Translations under genes and position numbers: made by a program
Notes under the pieces: generated by a model
The model's database searches: none
The model's input: only the letters and a program-made list of their open reading frames with translations
What the model was told of the DNA's origin: nothing
Assembly (NCBI RefSeq): GCF_006740045.1
Contig: NZ_AP019749.1
Span: 434,001-498,000, forward strand
DNA from: Comamonas terrigena NBRC 13299
GTDB lineage: Bacteria; Pseudomonadota; Gammaproteobacteria; Burkholderiales; Burkholderiaceae_C
Reading direction: 5' to 3'
Length of the DNA stretch: 64,000 bases
Part shown: positions 53,158-61,692 of the stretch, in pieces
Layout of the letters: each line of letters opens with the position of its first letter
Position numbering within the stretch: the first letter of the stretch is position 1

Positions 53158-53593
53158 CCAAAATACCGACGCCGCAGGCGCGGGCGCAGGCGATGATCCG
53201 TTTGCCGATTGGGCCGAAGCACTGGGCGAGCAGAAAAAGGTCGATGACCAGCAGTCCGTGCTGGATGCCGAACAAGGGGGCCCGCTGAGCGGCGAACCCG
53301 CTTTTGCCCGCGGCACGGAAGTGCCGGTCAACGACATCAACATGGTGCTGGACATCCCGGTCCAGCTGTCGGTGGAGCTGGGCCGCACCAAGGTGCCCAT
53401 CAAATATATCCTGCAACTGGCCCAGGGGTCGGTGGTGGAACTGGACGCGCTGGCCGGTGAACCCATGGACGTGCTGGTCAATGGCTACCTGATCGCCCAG
53501 GGCGAAGTGGTGGTGGTGAACGACAAGTTCGGTATCCGCCTGACCGATGTGGTCACGCCGTCCGAACGCCTGCGCCGCGTCAGCCGTGGATAA
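53147..53593 (+). CDS. fliN: Motor switch protein FliN
   Basis: 148 residues from the ATG at 53147, inside the end of fliM. The acidic, low-complexity N-terminal half precedes a complete SpoA domain: VLDIPVQLSVELGRTKVPIK then YILQLAQGSVVELDALAGEP and VNDKFGIRLTDVVTPSERL. FliN completes the C ring and binds FliH. It overlaps fliO by eight bases. Confidence 0.97.
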   Translation: MATDQNTDAAGAGAGDDPFADWAEALGEQKKVDDQQSVLDAEQGGPLSGEPAFARGTEVPVNDINMVLDIPVQLSVELGRTKVPIKYILQLAQGSVVELDALAGEPMDVLVNGYLIAQGEVVVVNDKFGIRLTDVVTPSERLRRVSRG

Positions 53594-53984
53594 CTCGGCG
53601 ACCGCGTCCGTCTCCAGCTTCCAGACCATTGCGGTGCTGGTGCTGTTCATCGGCGTGATGGCGGTGTTGCCCTGGTTGCTGCGCCGCTGGCAGCAGCGCC
53701 AGATGGTGGCGCGGGGCGGGCAGGGCGTGCAGACCCAGGTGCTGTCCTCGGTGGCACTATCCCCCGGCCAGCGCATTGTGGTGGTCGAGGTAGGCCAGGG
53801 CGGGCACAGCACGCGCCTGGTGCTGGGTGTCACGGCCCAGAACATCCACTGCCTGCATGTGCTGGGCAGCGCCGCGCCGGCGGGCGCAGCGGATGCGGCG
53901 GCGGCTTCCTCCGCCTCGTTTGCTGGCGCCATGGAACAACTTCAGCAGGCCAGCAGCCAGCCGGCTGCCAGCACACACCCTTGA
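53586..53984 (+). CDS. fliO: Flagellar biosynthesis protein FliO
   Basis: 132 residues from a GTG at 53586 overlapping the fliN stop. One membrane helix (TIAVLVLFIGVMAVLPWLL) is followed by a cytosolic part with LSSVALSPGQRIVVVEVGQG, typical of FliO. An Ala/Ser/Gln-rich tail ends it. FliO helps assemble the FliP ring. An in-frame ATG at 53547 is possible but less well supported. Confidence 0.88.
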   Translation: MDNSATASVSSFQTIAVLVLFIGVMAVLPWLLRRWQQRQMVARGGQGVQTQVLSSVALSPGQRIVVVEVGQGGHSTRLVLGVTAQNIHCLHVLGSAAPAGAADAAAASSASFAGAMEQLQQASSQPAASTHP

Positions 53985-54048
53985 AGCCCGCGGCGGCGCA
54001 GCCTGCGCTGCCGGGTGCACAACCTGATTTCTTTCTGGACCCCCTTCC

Positions 54049-54807
54049 ATGTCTCGCACTTCCCTTTTGGCCAAGCTGGCAGCCTGCGCGCTGACCTGTG
54101 CGGTGGTGCCGCAGATGGCCTGGGCGCAGAACGCGCCCAGCCTGCCGCTGCTGGTGGGTTCGGGAGGTGGCGGCACCAATTTCTCGGTGCCCATCCAGAC
54201 CCTGCTGTTCTTTACGGCACTGTCCTTTCTGCCGGCGATCCTGCTGATGATGACGGGCTTCACCCGCATCGTCATTGTGCTGAGCCTGCTGCGCCAAGCG
54301 CTGGGCACGCAGTCCTCACCGCCCAACCAGGTGATCATCGGCCTGTCGCTGTTCCTCACGCTGTTTGTAATGGGGCCCACGCTGGACCGGGTCTATGAGG
54401 ATGCCTACAAGCCTTACAGCAGCGGCGCCATCACCTTCGAGGCGGCGGTGGGCAAGGCCGAGCTGCCGATGCGCGACTTCATGCAGCGCCAGACCCGCCA
54501 GTCCGACTATGCGCTGTTCGCCCGCCTGGCCAAGCTGCCGGCGGACACCAAGATTGAAGATGCGCCTTTCCGCGTGGTGGTGCCGTCGTTCGTGATCAGC
54601 GAGCTCAAGACCGCGTTCCAGATCGGGTTCATGATCTTCATTCCCTTTCTGATCATCGACATGGTGGTGTCTTCCATCCTGATGTCACTGGGCATGATGA
54701 TGCTGTCGCCCGTGCTGGTGGCGCTGCCCTTCAAGATCATGCTGTTCGTGCTGGCGGATGGCTGGAATCTGCTGATCGGTTCGCTGGCTTCCAGCTTCGC
54801 CATCTAG
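54049..54807 (+). CDS. fliP: Export gate protein FliP
   Basis: 252 residues. A cleavable signal peptide ends near ...AWAQ, as known for FliP. FFTALSFLPAILLMMTGFTR followed by IVIVLSLLRQALGTQSSPPN is the first conserved block, and FQIGFMIFIPFLIIDMVVSS the last. FliP forms the core pore of the export gate with FliQ and FliR. It lies 64 bases after fliO. Confidence 0.97.
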   Translation: MSRTSLLAKLAACALTCAVVPQMAWAQNAPSLPLLVGSGGGGTNFSVPIQTLLFFTALSFLPAILLMMTGFTRIVIVLSLLRQALGTQSSPPNQVIIGLSLFLTLFVMGPTLDRVYEDAYKPYSSGAITFEAAVGKAELPMRDFMQRQTRQSDYALFARLAKLPADTKIEDAPFRVVVPSFVISELKTAFQIGFMIFIPFLIIDMVVSSILMSLGMMMLSPVLVALPFKIMLFVLADGWNLLIGSLASSFAI

Positions 54808-54818
54808 AAGGAGCGTCC

Positions 54819-55088
54819 ATGAATGCCCAGTCGGTACTGACCTTTGGCCGCGAAGCCCTGACCTTGCTGCTGATGATTTCCCTGCCCGTGCTGCTGACGG
54901 TGATGGCCGTAGGTCTGGTGGTGAGTATTTTCCAGGCGGTGACGCAGATCAACGAAAACACCTTGTCCTTCGTGCCCAAGCTGGTGGCGGCGGTGCTGGT
55001 GTTCCTGGTTGCCGGGCCGTGGATGCTGAGCACGGTGGTGGACTTCATCCGCCGCACCATCGAAAACATTCCGCTGGCGCTGGGCTGA
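54819..55088 (+). CDS. fliQ: Export gate protein FliQ
   Basis: 89 residues, exactly the usual size, with two membrane helices. REALTLLLMISLPVLLTVMA and VGLVVSIFQAVTQINENTLS match the family. It lies 11 bases after fliP, with AAGGAG before its ATG. Confidence 0.96.
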   Translation: MNAQSVLTFGREALTLLLMISLPVLLTVMAVGLVVSIFQAVTQINENTLSFVPKLVAAVLVFLVAGPWMLSTVVDFIRRTIENIPLALG

Positions 55089-55134
55089 CGCGCAGCGGCT
55101 CCCGGTTTCGGCACATATTCACAGGCGGCACACG

Positions 55135-55908
55135 GTGTTTGGCTTTTCCGAGCAGCAGATCATGGCCTGGCTGTCGCCGATCATCTGGCCGTTTCTGCGC
55201 ACGCTGGCCATGTTCTCGGTGGCGCCGGTCTTCTCGCAACGAGCCATCCCGGCGCGGGGCAAGGTGGCCATGGCCTTTGTGGTGGCGCTGGGCGCCCAGG
55301 CCACGCTGATCGACCAGCCGGTGGTCAGCGTCAATTCCCCGGATGCGCTGGGCACGGTGCTGCAGCAAGTCGGCGTGGGGCTGGCTATCGGTTTTGCCGC
55401 ACGCCTGGCTATCGCGGCCGTGGAAGTGTCCGGTGAACTGGTGGGCCTGCAGATGGGCCTGAACTTTGCCTCTTTCTTCGATCCGGTCAGCAATGCGCAG
55501 CTCAGCGCCATCTCGCGTTTTCTGGTGCAGATCTTCACGCTGCTCTTCATTGCGATCAACGGCCACCTGGTGGTGCTGATGGCGGTGATCAAGAGCTTTG
55601 ACGCCTTCCCGGTGAACGGGCATTTCATGCAGTCGGTCTCCCAGATGCGCATCCACGAGCTGGGCAGTGCCATTTTTTCCAGCGCGTTGTGGATCGCCTT
55701 GCCCATGATGGCGCTGCTGTTGTTCGTGAACCTGACCATGGGCATCATCTCGCGCATTGCGCCGCAGATGAATATTTTTGCCGTGGGCTTTCCCGTCACG
55801 CTGACGGTGGGCATGCTGGGCATCACTGCCACGCTGCCGATGATGGAGCAGCCGCTGCTGCGCATGTTCGAACAGGCCCTGGGCGTGTTTGGCGCGGTGT
55901 CGTTCTAG
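55135..55908 (+). CDS. fliR: Export gate protein FliR
   Basis: 257 residues starting at a GTG (55135) with AGGCGG upstream. Several membrane helices carry family blocks such as VSGELVGLQMGLNFASFFDP and SSALWIALPMMALLLFVNLT. FliR completes the FliPQR gate. It is the last gene of the fliL operon and converges on a NarL-type regulator gene. Confidence 0.95.
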   Translation: MFGFSEQQIMAWLSPIIWPFLRTLAMFSVAPVFSQRAIPARGKVAMAFVVALGAQATLIDQPVVSVNSPDALGTVLQQVGVGLAIGFAARLAIAAVEVSGELVGLQMGLNFASFFDPVSNAQLSAISRFLVQIFTLLFIAINGHLVVLMAVIKSFDAFPVNGHFMQSVSQMRIHELGSAIFSSALWIALPMMALLLFVNLTMGIISRIAPQMNIFAVGFPVTLTVGMLGITATLPMMEQPLLRMFEQALGVFGAVSF

Positions 55909-55914
55909 GCGTGG

Positions 55915-55957
55915 CGCAGCGCTGAGCGGCGCACGGCGGGACGCTATCAGCGCTGCG
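55915..55957. terminator. Inverted repeat after fliR
   Basis: CGCAGCGCTGA (55915-55925) and TCAGCGCTGCG (55947-55957) are perfect complements separated by 21 bases, seven bases past the fliR stop. It has no T-run in either direction. It may end transcripts from the two converging operons. Confidence 0.5.
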
Positions 55958-56089
55958 GGCGCGCGCCGAAACAGAACGGCATGCTTTTCTCATGCATCCG
56001 CAGTGCCTGCGGTGAGGCTGCCTGTTTTTTGAGCAGATCTGGCAGCGGGTGCGGGCCAGGTGCACCGCTGCAGCACTGTCGGCAGTGGC

Positions 56090-56719
56090 TCAGACCAGGT
56101 TGTTGCGGATGGCGTAGACCGTCAGCTCGGCATTGTTGGCCAGTTGCAGCTTTTCCAGCACGCGGGCGCGGTAGACGCTCACCGTCTTCGGGCTGAGCAT
56201 CAGCTCTTCGGCGATATCGGTCAGCCGCCGGCCAGTGGCAATTTTCTGCAGCGTCTGCATCTCGCGTTCGGACAGGGTTTCGTGCAGCACCTCGGCCTGG
56301 GGCTGGGCCACGCTCTCGGCCAGCATCTGTGCGACTTCGGCTGTCAGGTATTTGCGCCCCTGCATGACCATGCGCACGGCCTCGATCAGCTGCACCGGAT
56401 CGCCCGCCTTGTTGGCATAGCCCTGGGCCCCGGCCTTGAGGCTGCGCAGCGCGTACTGGTCTTCGGGGTACATGGAGACCATGATGACCTTGATCTCCGG
56501 GTGCGTCTCACGCACGCTGGCCAGCACTTCCAGTCCGTTGCGACCGGGCATGTTGATGTCCAGCAGCAGCACTTCACAGGCCGCGGTGCGCAGGGCCTCG
56601 CGCAGTTCGGTGTAGCTGGCGGCCTCGGCGGTGACGCGGATATCGGTGGCTTCTTGCAAGGTGTCCCGGATGCCGCGGCGCAGCACGGCATGGTCGTCGC
56701 ATAGCACTACTTGGATCAA
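56090..56719 (-). CDS. NarL/FixJ family response regulator
   Basis: 209 residues. The receiver domain has acidic pair CDDH at 8-9, acceptor D54 (LLLDINMPGRNGLE) and KAGD near the conserved lysine. The C-terminal LuxR-type helix-turn-helix reads LSEREMQTLQKIATGRRLTD then IAEELMLSPKTVSVYRARVL. It should be a DNA-binding partner of the kinase that overlaps it by four bases (ATGA). Its targets are unknown; position between fliR and the chemotaxis operon suggests motility genes, but this is inference. Confidence 0.92.
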   Translation of the reverse strand: MIQVVLCDDHAVLRRGIRDTLQEATDIRVTAEAASYTELREALRTAACEVLLLDINMPGRNGLEVLASVRETHPEIKVIMVSMYPEDQYALRSLKAGAQGYANKAGDPVQLIEAVRMVMQGRKYLTAEVAQMLAESVAQPQAEVLHETLSEREMQTLQKIATGRRLTDIAEELMLSPKTVSVYRARVLEKLQLANNAELTVYAIRNNLV

Positions 56720-57855
56720 AGCATTTCCTTGGCAAATTCAGCACCAGACGCCGATGGTAGTGGGATGGAGACAATGATGCTGCTGCCTTTCCCTATTTGG
56801 CTGCTGACATCCAGCCATCCCCCCACGGTGCGGGCGCGTTCGGCCAGGCCGCGCAGGCCGAATGCCTTGGGCTTGTCGCGCTGGGCAGGAGCGATGCCGC
56901 AGCCGTTGTCGCGCACCTCGACCGTCAGCACGCCCTCGGCATCCGACATCTCGATGTGCACGGCCGTGGCCTGGGCGTACTTGGAGACATTGGTCAGCGC
57001 CTCCTGGGTGGTGCGGTAGGCGACCAGCTGGATGTTGGACGCCAGATTGTTGTGTAAAGGCGACAATCTCAGCGCCACGGGAATGCCGGTGCGGCGCTCG
57101 AACCCTTCAGCCAGCCACTGGATGGCGGCGGCCAGGCCCTGGTCCAGCACCGGGGGGCGCAGGTCCAGCATGATGCGCTGGCTGGCGCCCAGCGCATGCT
57201 GCAGCATCTCCAGTGCGGACTGGGCGTGCTGCACCACCTGGGGCTGGGTGGCGGTGTTGCGTGCAATCCATGACAGGTCGAACTTCACGGCGGTGAGCGC
57301 TCCACCGATGTCGTCATGAATTTCCCGGGCGATGGCGGTGCGCTCCTGCTCGATCGAGGTCTGCAGGTGCTCCGTCAGCTCTGCCAGACGCCGTTCCGAG
57401 GCGGCCAGCTCGGCGGCTGCCAGCTCGCGCGCGCGCCGGGCCTCGTGCACTTCCAGGGCCCGCTCCAGCACGTGGGGCAGCCGCGCCATATCGTCCTTGA
57501 GCAGGTAGTCGGAAATCCCCAGGCGGATGGCGTCGACAGCCGCCGCCTCGCCAATGGCCCCGGACAGCAGGACAAAAGGAGGGCAGGGTGATATCTGTTG
57601 TGCGCCTTCCCAGGCGTCGATGGCGGTAAACCCGGGGAGGTAGTAGTCCGCCAGTACCAGATCATAGGGACGGGCGGCCAGTGCCTCCAGGAAAGCCGAA
57701 AGCTGATCGACGCAATCGATCTGGCAGACCCGTTGCGCACGGCGCAAAGTCAGTGCTGCCAGACGTTGATCGGCTTGTGAATCCTCAAGGTGGAGGATCA
57801 GGAGGGGTCTATCTGTTGGATCAGGACCCAGAAGGGGCGCTATCATAGGATACAT
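56716..57855 (-). CDS. Receiver-containing cytosolic histidine kinase (HisKA_3 type)
   Basis: 379 residues with no membrane segment. Residues ~17-135 are a receiver domain (LILHLEDSQADQRLA; acceptor Asp in DLVLADYYLPGF). A coiled coil leads to the HisKA_3 domain with phospho-His in AIAREIHDDIGGALTAVKFD. The ATP-binding domain carries TQEALTNVSKYAQATAVHIE, VRDNGCGIAP and FGLRGLAERARTVGG. The order receiver-then-kinase suggests it is itself controlled by another kinase. It is paired with the NarL regulator. Start choice between ATGs at 57855 and 57846 is open. Confidence 0.9.
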   Translation of the reverse strand: MYPMIAPLLGPDPTDRPLLILHLEDSQADQRLAALTLRRAQRVCQIDCVDQLSAFLEALAARPYDLVLADYYLPGFTAIDAWEGAQQISPCPPFVLLSGAIGEAAAVDAIRLGISDYLLKDDMARLPHVLERALEVHEARRARELAAAELAASERRLAELTEHLQTSIEQERTAIAREIHDDIGGALTAVKFDLSWIARNTATQPQVVQHAQSALEMLQHALGASQRIMLDLRPPVLDQGLAAAIQWLAEGFERRTGIPVALRLSPLHNNLASNIQLVAYRTTQEALTNVSKYAQATAVHIEMSDAEGVLTVEVRDNGCGIAPAQRDKPKAFGLRGLAERARTVGGWLDVSSQIGKGSSIIVSIPLPSASGAEFAKEML

Positions 57856-57865
57856 CTTGGAACAA

Positions 57866-57922
57866 ACGTGCAGGCTGGCGGTACGCTACAGCTCTGAAGT
57901 TAGGGCTCATTCCCCTGCACGT
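57866..57922. repeat. Inverted repeat in the kinase / chemotaxis divergent region
   Basis: ACGTGCAGG (57866-57874) and CCTGCACGT (57914-57922) are perfect complements 39 bases apart in the 159-base region between the divergent kinase gene and the chemotaxis operon. It may be an operator for either side. Confidence 0.45.
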
Positions 57923-58014
57923 CCACAGCAGAGCCACAAGGTGATGCGCCTGCGCAGGTGCCCACCGGGTGAACTCCTGTCCAAGCTTTGCACCTGCCCC
58001 TGAATGGAGAAACG

Positions 58015-58464
58015 ATGCATTCAACGCTATCACCGACCGGAGAACCTGCTGTTCAGGTGCCTGTCATGGTTGCGGCGGAATTGCAGGATTCCCTGTTGGT
58101 CGTCATGCGCGACCTTCATCGACTGGAAGGGCTCCTCAATCATGCCACGTCCAATTTGCTGGAACGGTTTTCTGAAGCCAACGGCCTGCTCTCGGGTACC
58201 GGCGCAGTGGACCGCAACGAGCTCGAAGCCGCCCGCCATGCGTTGCGCAGTGCCGTCACGGAACTGCAATTCCATGACATGGCCACCCAGTTGATCTGGC
58301 ACACCACCCAGGTGTTGCAGGGGTGTGCATTCCGGCTTGCGGCGGAAACCATGGGCGTGGAAGAAGGGGAACTGCCTTCGGAGCCTGCACAATCCATGAT
58401 GCCGGAACGCCCTAACCCTGTGACCCAAAGCGAAATGGACGCGGGTTCGGTGGATTTGTTCTAA
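58015..58464 (+). CDS. Small CheZ-like protein upstream of cheA
   Basis: 149 residues from the ATG at 58015 (GGAGA upstream). I do not recognise a named family for the whole protein. It is helical, and residues 85-92 read QFHDMATQ, the same spacing as the catalytic DxxxQ of the CheZ in this window (FHDLTGQ), giving D88 and Q92. The C-terminus ends AGSVDLF, like the end of CheD here. It is the first gene before a CheY-like regulator, cheA and cheW. A second CheY-P phosphatase or a CheY/CheA-binding helper is a reasonable inference. Confidence 0.6.
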   Translation: MHSTLSPTGEPAVQVPVMVAAELQDSLLVVMRDLHRLEGLLNHATSNLLERFSEANGLLSGTGAVDRNELEAARHALRSAVTELQFHDMATQLIWHTTQVLQGCAFRLAAETMGVEEGELPSEPAQSMMPERPNPVTQSEMDAGSVDLF

Positions 58465-58509
58465 GACGCTGTCCTGTTTACTAATTCCAAAGTCAGTTGG
58501 AGCCCATAC

Positions 58510-58872
58510 ATGCAATCGATCCTCGCTGTAGATGACTCACCATCCATGCGCAAGATGGTGTCGTTCACCCTGTCCGGCGCAGGCTACAAAGTCGTCGAGG
58601 CCGTGGACGGCATGGACGCGCTGGAAAAAGCAGAAGCACAACAGATAGATCTTGTGTTGGCTGACCAGAACATGCCACGTCTGGATGGCATTGGCCTCAC
58701 CAAGAAACTGCGCGAGCATCCGCGCTTCAAGAACACCCCGATTCTGATCCTGACCACCGAGTCCAGCGACCAGATGAAGCAGGCTGGGCGCGCAGCTGGC
58801 GCTACCGGCTGGCTGGTCAAGCCGTTCGATCCGAACCGCCTGATCGAAGTCATTCAAAAAGTAATCCGCTAA
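58510..58872 (+). CDS. CheY-like single-domain response regulator
   Basis: 120 residues. DD at 8-9, acceptor D52 (LVLADQNMPRLDG), threonine in ILTTESS and lysine in WLVKPFDP are all present. The sequence opening SILAVDDSPSMRKMVSFTLS resembles the CheY type found directly upstream of cheA in many proteobacteria rather than the FliM-binding CheY. With another cheY at 24787, this one may be a phosphate sink or feed a different output. It lies 33 bases before cheA. Confidence 0.92.
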   Translation: MQSILAVDDSPSMRKMVSFTLSGAGYKVVEAVDGMDALEKAEAQQIDLVLADQNMPRLDGIGLTKKLREHPRFKNTPILILTTESSDQMKQAGRAAGATGWLVKPFDPNRLIEVIQKVIR

Positions 58873-58905
58873 GCAGCGGCGCAGCAGGCGATCACAGGAG
58901 CCTAC

Positions 58906-61035
58906 ATGGTGGACACTCATACAGATGCTGGGGGCGGGGCGGATTTCGACCTGACCCAGTTCTATCAGATCTTTTTCGAAGAGGCCGGGGAAAACCTCGA
59001 CCAGATGGAGCAGATGCTGCTCAACCTGGACTTGTCGGCCGCCAACGACGAAGAACTCAACGGCATCTTCCGTTGTGCGCATTCGATCAAAGGGGGCTCT
59101 GCCACCTTTGGCTTCTCCGATGTGGCCGAGCTGACCCACAAGATGGAGTCGCTGCTGGACCGCCTGCGCCGCCACGAAATCACGCCCATCCCCGAGATGG
59201 TGGATGTGTTGCTGGAATCGGCCGATGCCTCGCGCAGCCTGCTGGCTCGCCACCAGGCGGGCGGCGAGGGCGAAGCCCTGTCGACGTCCGATCTGGTGCG
59301 CCGCATCACGGAACTGGCCGCCGGCAACGGCGCGGTGCCCGCTCCGGTGGCAGCCCCTGTGGTGGCGGTCCCGGTGGCACCACCGCCTCCCGCGCCGGCC
59401 CCGGTGGCCGCCGTCCCGGTGGGCGGTACCCGTGCGCTGGAGATTCGCATCGGCCCCATGGACAATCTGGATCTGGCCGATGCCATCAAGGAGCTGTTCC
59501 GCGATATCCCGGGCCTGGGCACCATCGAAGACCTGCCTTGTACCGATGCCGGCTGTCGCCTGTTCGGTGTGCAGACCCAGTCCAGCGATGAGGACCTGCT
59601 GGACCTGTTCGCTTTCCACGTCGCCAAGGAGCAGGTGCAGATCCGCGGCCAGGCCTCCCAGGCGGCCCCGGTGGCTGCGGCTGCTTCGCCGCAGGCGGTG
59701 GCCGTGGAAGCAGCCTCTGCACCGGTGGAAGCCGCTGCGGCGCTGGCCGCCGACATGGTGAGTGGTAATTTCGGCATCTTCCCGGGTGCGCCCGGCGATC
59801 CGGAAACACGTCCCGCGCTGGCACCAGCCAAGGCCTCTGCCGCGGCCAAGCCGGCCGTGGCGGCCACCATGGAGTCCACCAGCATCCGCGTGGCCCTGGG
59901 CAAGGTCGACCAGCTGATCAACCTGGCCGGCGAGCTGGTGATCACCCAGGCCATGCTGGCGCAGAACAGCCGCACGCTGGACCCGGCCGCCAACCAGCAA
60001 CTGCTGGCCGGTCTGGCGGATCTGGACCGCAACACGCGTGACCTGCAGGAATGCGTGATGTCGATCCGCATGATTCCCATGTCCACCGTCTTCAGCCGTT
60101 TCCCGCGCATGCTGCGGGACCTGGCCAACAAGATGGGCAAGAAGTTCGACCTGGTGTTGCAGGGCGAAGCCACTGAGCTGGACAAGGGCCTGGTGGAAAA
60201 GATCACCGACCCGCTGACCCACCTGGTGCGCAACTCGCTGGACCATGGCATCGAAATGCCCGAGCAGCGCATTGCGGCCGGCAAGTCCGAAGCGGGTACG
60301 CTGACCCTGGCGGCTTCCCACCAGGGCGGCTCCATCGTCATCGAAGTGCGCGATGACGGCCGTGGCATGAACCGCGAAAAGATTCTGCGCAAGGCCCGTG
60401 AGCGCGGCATGGATGTGTCGGACAGCCTGCCCGATGCCGATGTCTGGCAGCTGATCTTTGCCCCCGGCTTCTCCACCGCCGATGTCGTGACCGATGTGTC
60501 GGGCCGCGGCGTGGGCATGGACGTGGTGAAGAAGAACATCACCGCGCTGAACGGTACCGTGGAAATCGACTCGGCCGAAGGCGTGGGCATGCGTGTGGCG
60601 ATTCGCCTGCCGCTGACCCTGGCCATCATGGACGGCATGTCGGTGGGCGTGGGCCAGGAGGTCTACATCCTGCCGCTGTCTTCGGTGGTGGAGTCCTTCC
60701 AGGTCAATCCGAACGATGTGAACACCGTGGCCCAGGGCTCCCAGCTGGTCAAGGTGCGCGACGAGTACATGCCCGTGATCGCCATGGAAAAGACGTTCCG
60801 TGTGCCGCGCGCCGAAGGGGAAAAGAGCAGCGACATCATGGTGGTGGTCGAGTCCGATGGCAGCCGGGTGGCATTGCTGGTGGACGAACTGCTGGGGCAA
60901 CATCAAGTGGTGGTGAAGAACCTGGAGTCCAATTACCGCAAGGTGCCGAATGTGTCGGGTGCCACCATCCTGGGTGATGGCACCGTGGCCTTGATCCTGG
61001 ACACCATCAGCATGGTGAACCGGGCGCGTTACTGA
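58906..61035 (+). CDS. cheA: Chemotaxis histidine kinase CheA
   Basis: 709 residues with all CheA domains. The P1 Hpt domain has H59 in FRCAHSIKGGSATFGF. A long Pro/Ala/Val linker follows near residues 145-180, then a P2-like region (about 180-250). The dimerisation domain starts near STSIRVALGKVDQLINLAGE. The ATPase domain has LVRNSLDHGIEMPEQR (N box), VRDDGRGMNREK (G1) and DVSGRGVGMDVVKKNI (G2), and a CheW-like P5 domain ends the protein. It phosphorylates CheY and CheB in response to receptors. Confidence 0.98.
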   Translation: MVDTHTDAGGGADFDLTQFYQIFFEEAGENLDQMEQMLLNLDLSAANDEELNGIFRCAHSIKGGSATFGFSDVAELTHKMESLLDRLRRHEITPIPEMVDVLLESADASRSLLARHQAGGEGEALSTSDLVRRITELAAGNGAVPAPVAAPVVAVPVAPPPPAPAPVAAVPVGGTRALEIRIGPMDNLDLADAIKELFRDIPGLGTIEDLPCTDAGCRLFGVQTQSSDEDLLDLFAFHVAKEQVQIRGQASQAAPVAAAASPQAVAVEAASAPVEAAAALAADMVSGNFGIFPGAPGDPETRPALAPAKASAAAKPAVAATMESTSIRVALGKVDQLINLAGELVITQAMLAQNSRTLDPAANQQLLAGLADLDRNTRDLQECVMSIRMIPMSTVFSRFPRMLRDLANKMGKKFDLVLQGEATELDKGLVEKITDPLTHLVRNSLDHGIEMPEQRIAAGKSEAGTLTLAASHQGGSIVIEVRDDGRGMNREKILRKARERGMDVSDSLPDADVWQLIFAPGFSTADVVTDVSGRGVGMDVVKKNITALNGTVEIDSAEGVGMRVAIRLPLTLAIMDGMSVGVGQEVYILPLSSVVESFQVNPNDVNTVAQGSQLVKVRDEYMPVIAMEKTFRVPRAEGEKSSDIMVVVESDGSRVALLVDELLGQHQVVVKNLESNYRKVPNVSGATILGDGTVALILDTISMVNRARY

Positions 61036-61102
61036 TACCGGATTGCAGGCGATCCACAACTAGCAAAGGCCAGGCCCCCAGCGGGCCGCCAGGAGAATTG
61101 AA

Positions 61103-61591
61103 ATGAATGTGATGGGCAAAAATACCGAGTCTGCGGCCACCGGCACCCGCGAATATCTGACCTTCCGTCTGGGTCAGGAGGAATACGGCATCGACATCCT
61201 CAAGGTGCAGGAAATCCGCGGCTACGAACAACCCACCCGCATTGCCAATGCACCGGAATTCATCAAGGGCGTTGTGAATCTGCGCGGCACCATCGTGCCA
61301 ATCGTGGACATGCGCCTGAAGTTCAACTGCACGGAAGTGGAATACAACAGCTTCACGGTGGTCATCATTCTGAACCTGCGTAACCGCGTGGTCGGCATTG
61401 TGGTGGACTCCGTGAGCGATGTGATGGAGCTGGCGCCGGACGCCATCCGCGCGGCACCCGATATCGAAAGCGCCATCGACAACGGCTGTATCCTGGGCCT
61501 GGGCTCGGTGGGCGAGCGCATGCTGATCCTGCTGGACATCGAAAAGCTGATGTCCAACGTGGACATGGGCCTGGTGGCTCCGGCCGAGTAA
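61103..61591 (+). CDS. cheW: Chemotaxis coupling protein CheW
   Basis: 162 residues, one CheW domain. [20 protein letters not shown] and [20 protein letters not shown] then [16 protein letters not shown] are standard, and [18 protein letters not shown] closes it. CheW links receptors to CheA. It lies 67 bases after cheA. AGGAGAA precedes the ATG. Confidence 0.97.
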   Translation: MNVMGKNTESAATGTREYLTFRLGQEEYGIDILKVQEIRGYEQPTRIANAPEFIKGVVNLRGTIVPIVDMRLKFNCTEVEYNSFTVVIILNLRNRVVGIVVDSVSDVMELAPDAIRAAPDIESAIDNGCILGLGSVGERMLILLDIEKLMSNVDMGLVAPAE

Positions 61592-61616
61592 AGGGCGCTG
61601 CGGCGGATTAGCTAGC

Positions 61617-61646
61617 CAACGGCCCGCCCCCTGTCGTGGGCTGTTG
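61617..61646 (+). repeat. Hairpin between cheW and cheR
   Basis: CAACGGCCC (61617-61625) pairs with GGGCTGTTG (61638-61646), including one G-T pair, around a 12-base loop. The following sequence is not a T-run. It may adjust cheR and cheB levels relative to cheA and cheW. Confidence 0.45.
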
Positions 61647-61692
61647 AATTTGAACGCCTTGCGGGCGTTGGGATTTTTTGACCCTTTCATCC

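Noticed and set aside
58537..61059. 840-codon minus-strand frame opposite cheA
   Set aside because: Very long but purely antisense, His/Gln/Gly-rich and without domains; cheA on the plus strand is complete.
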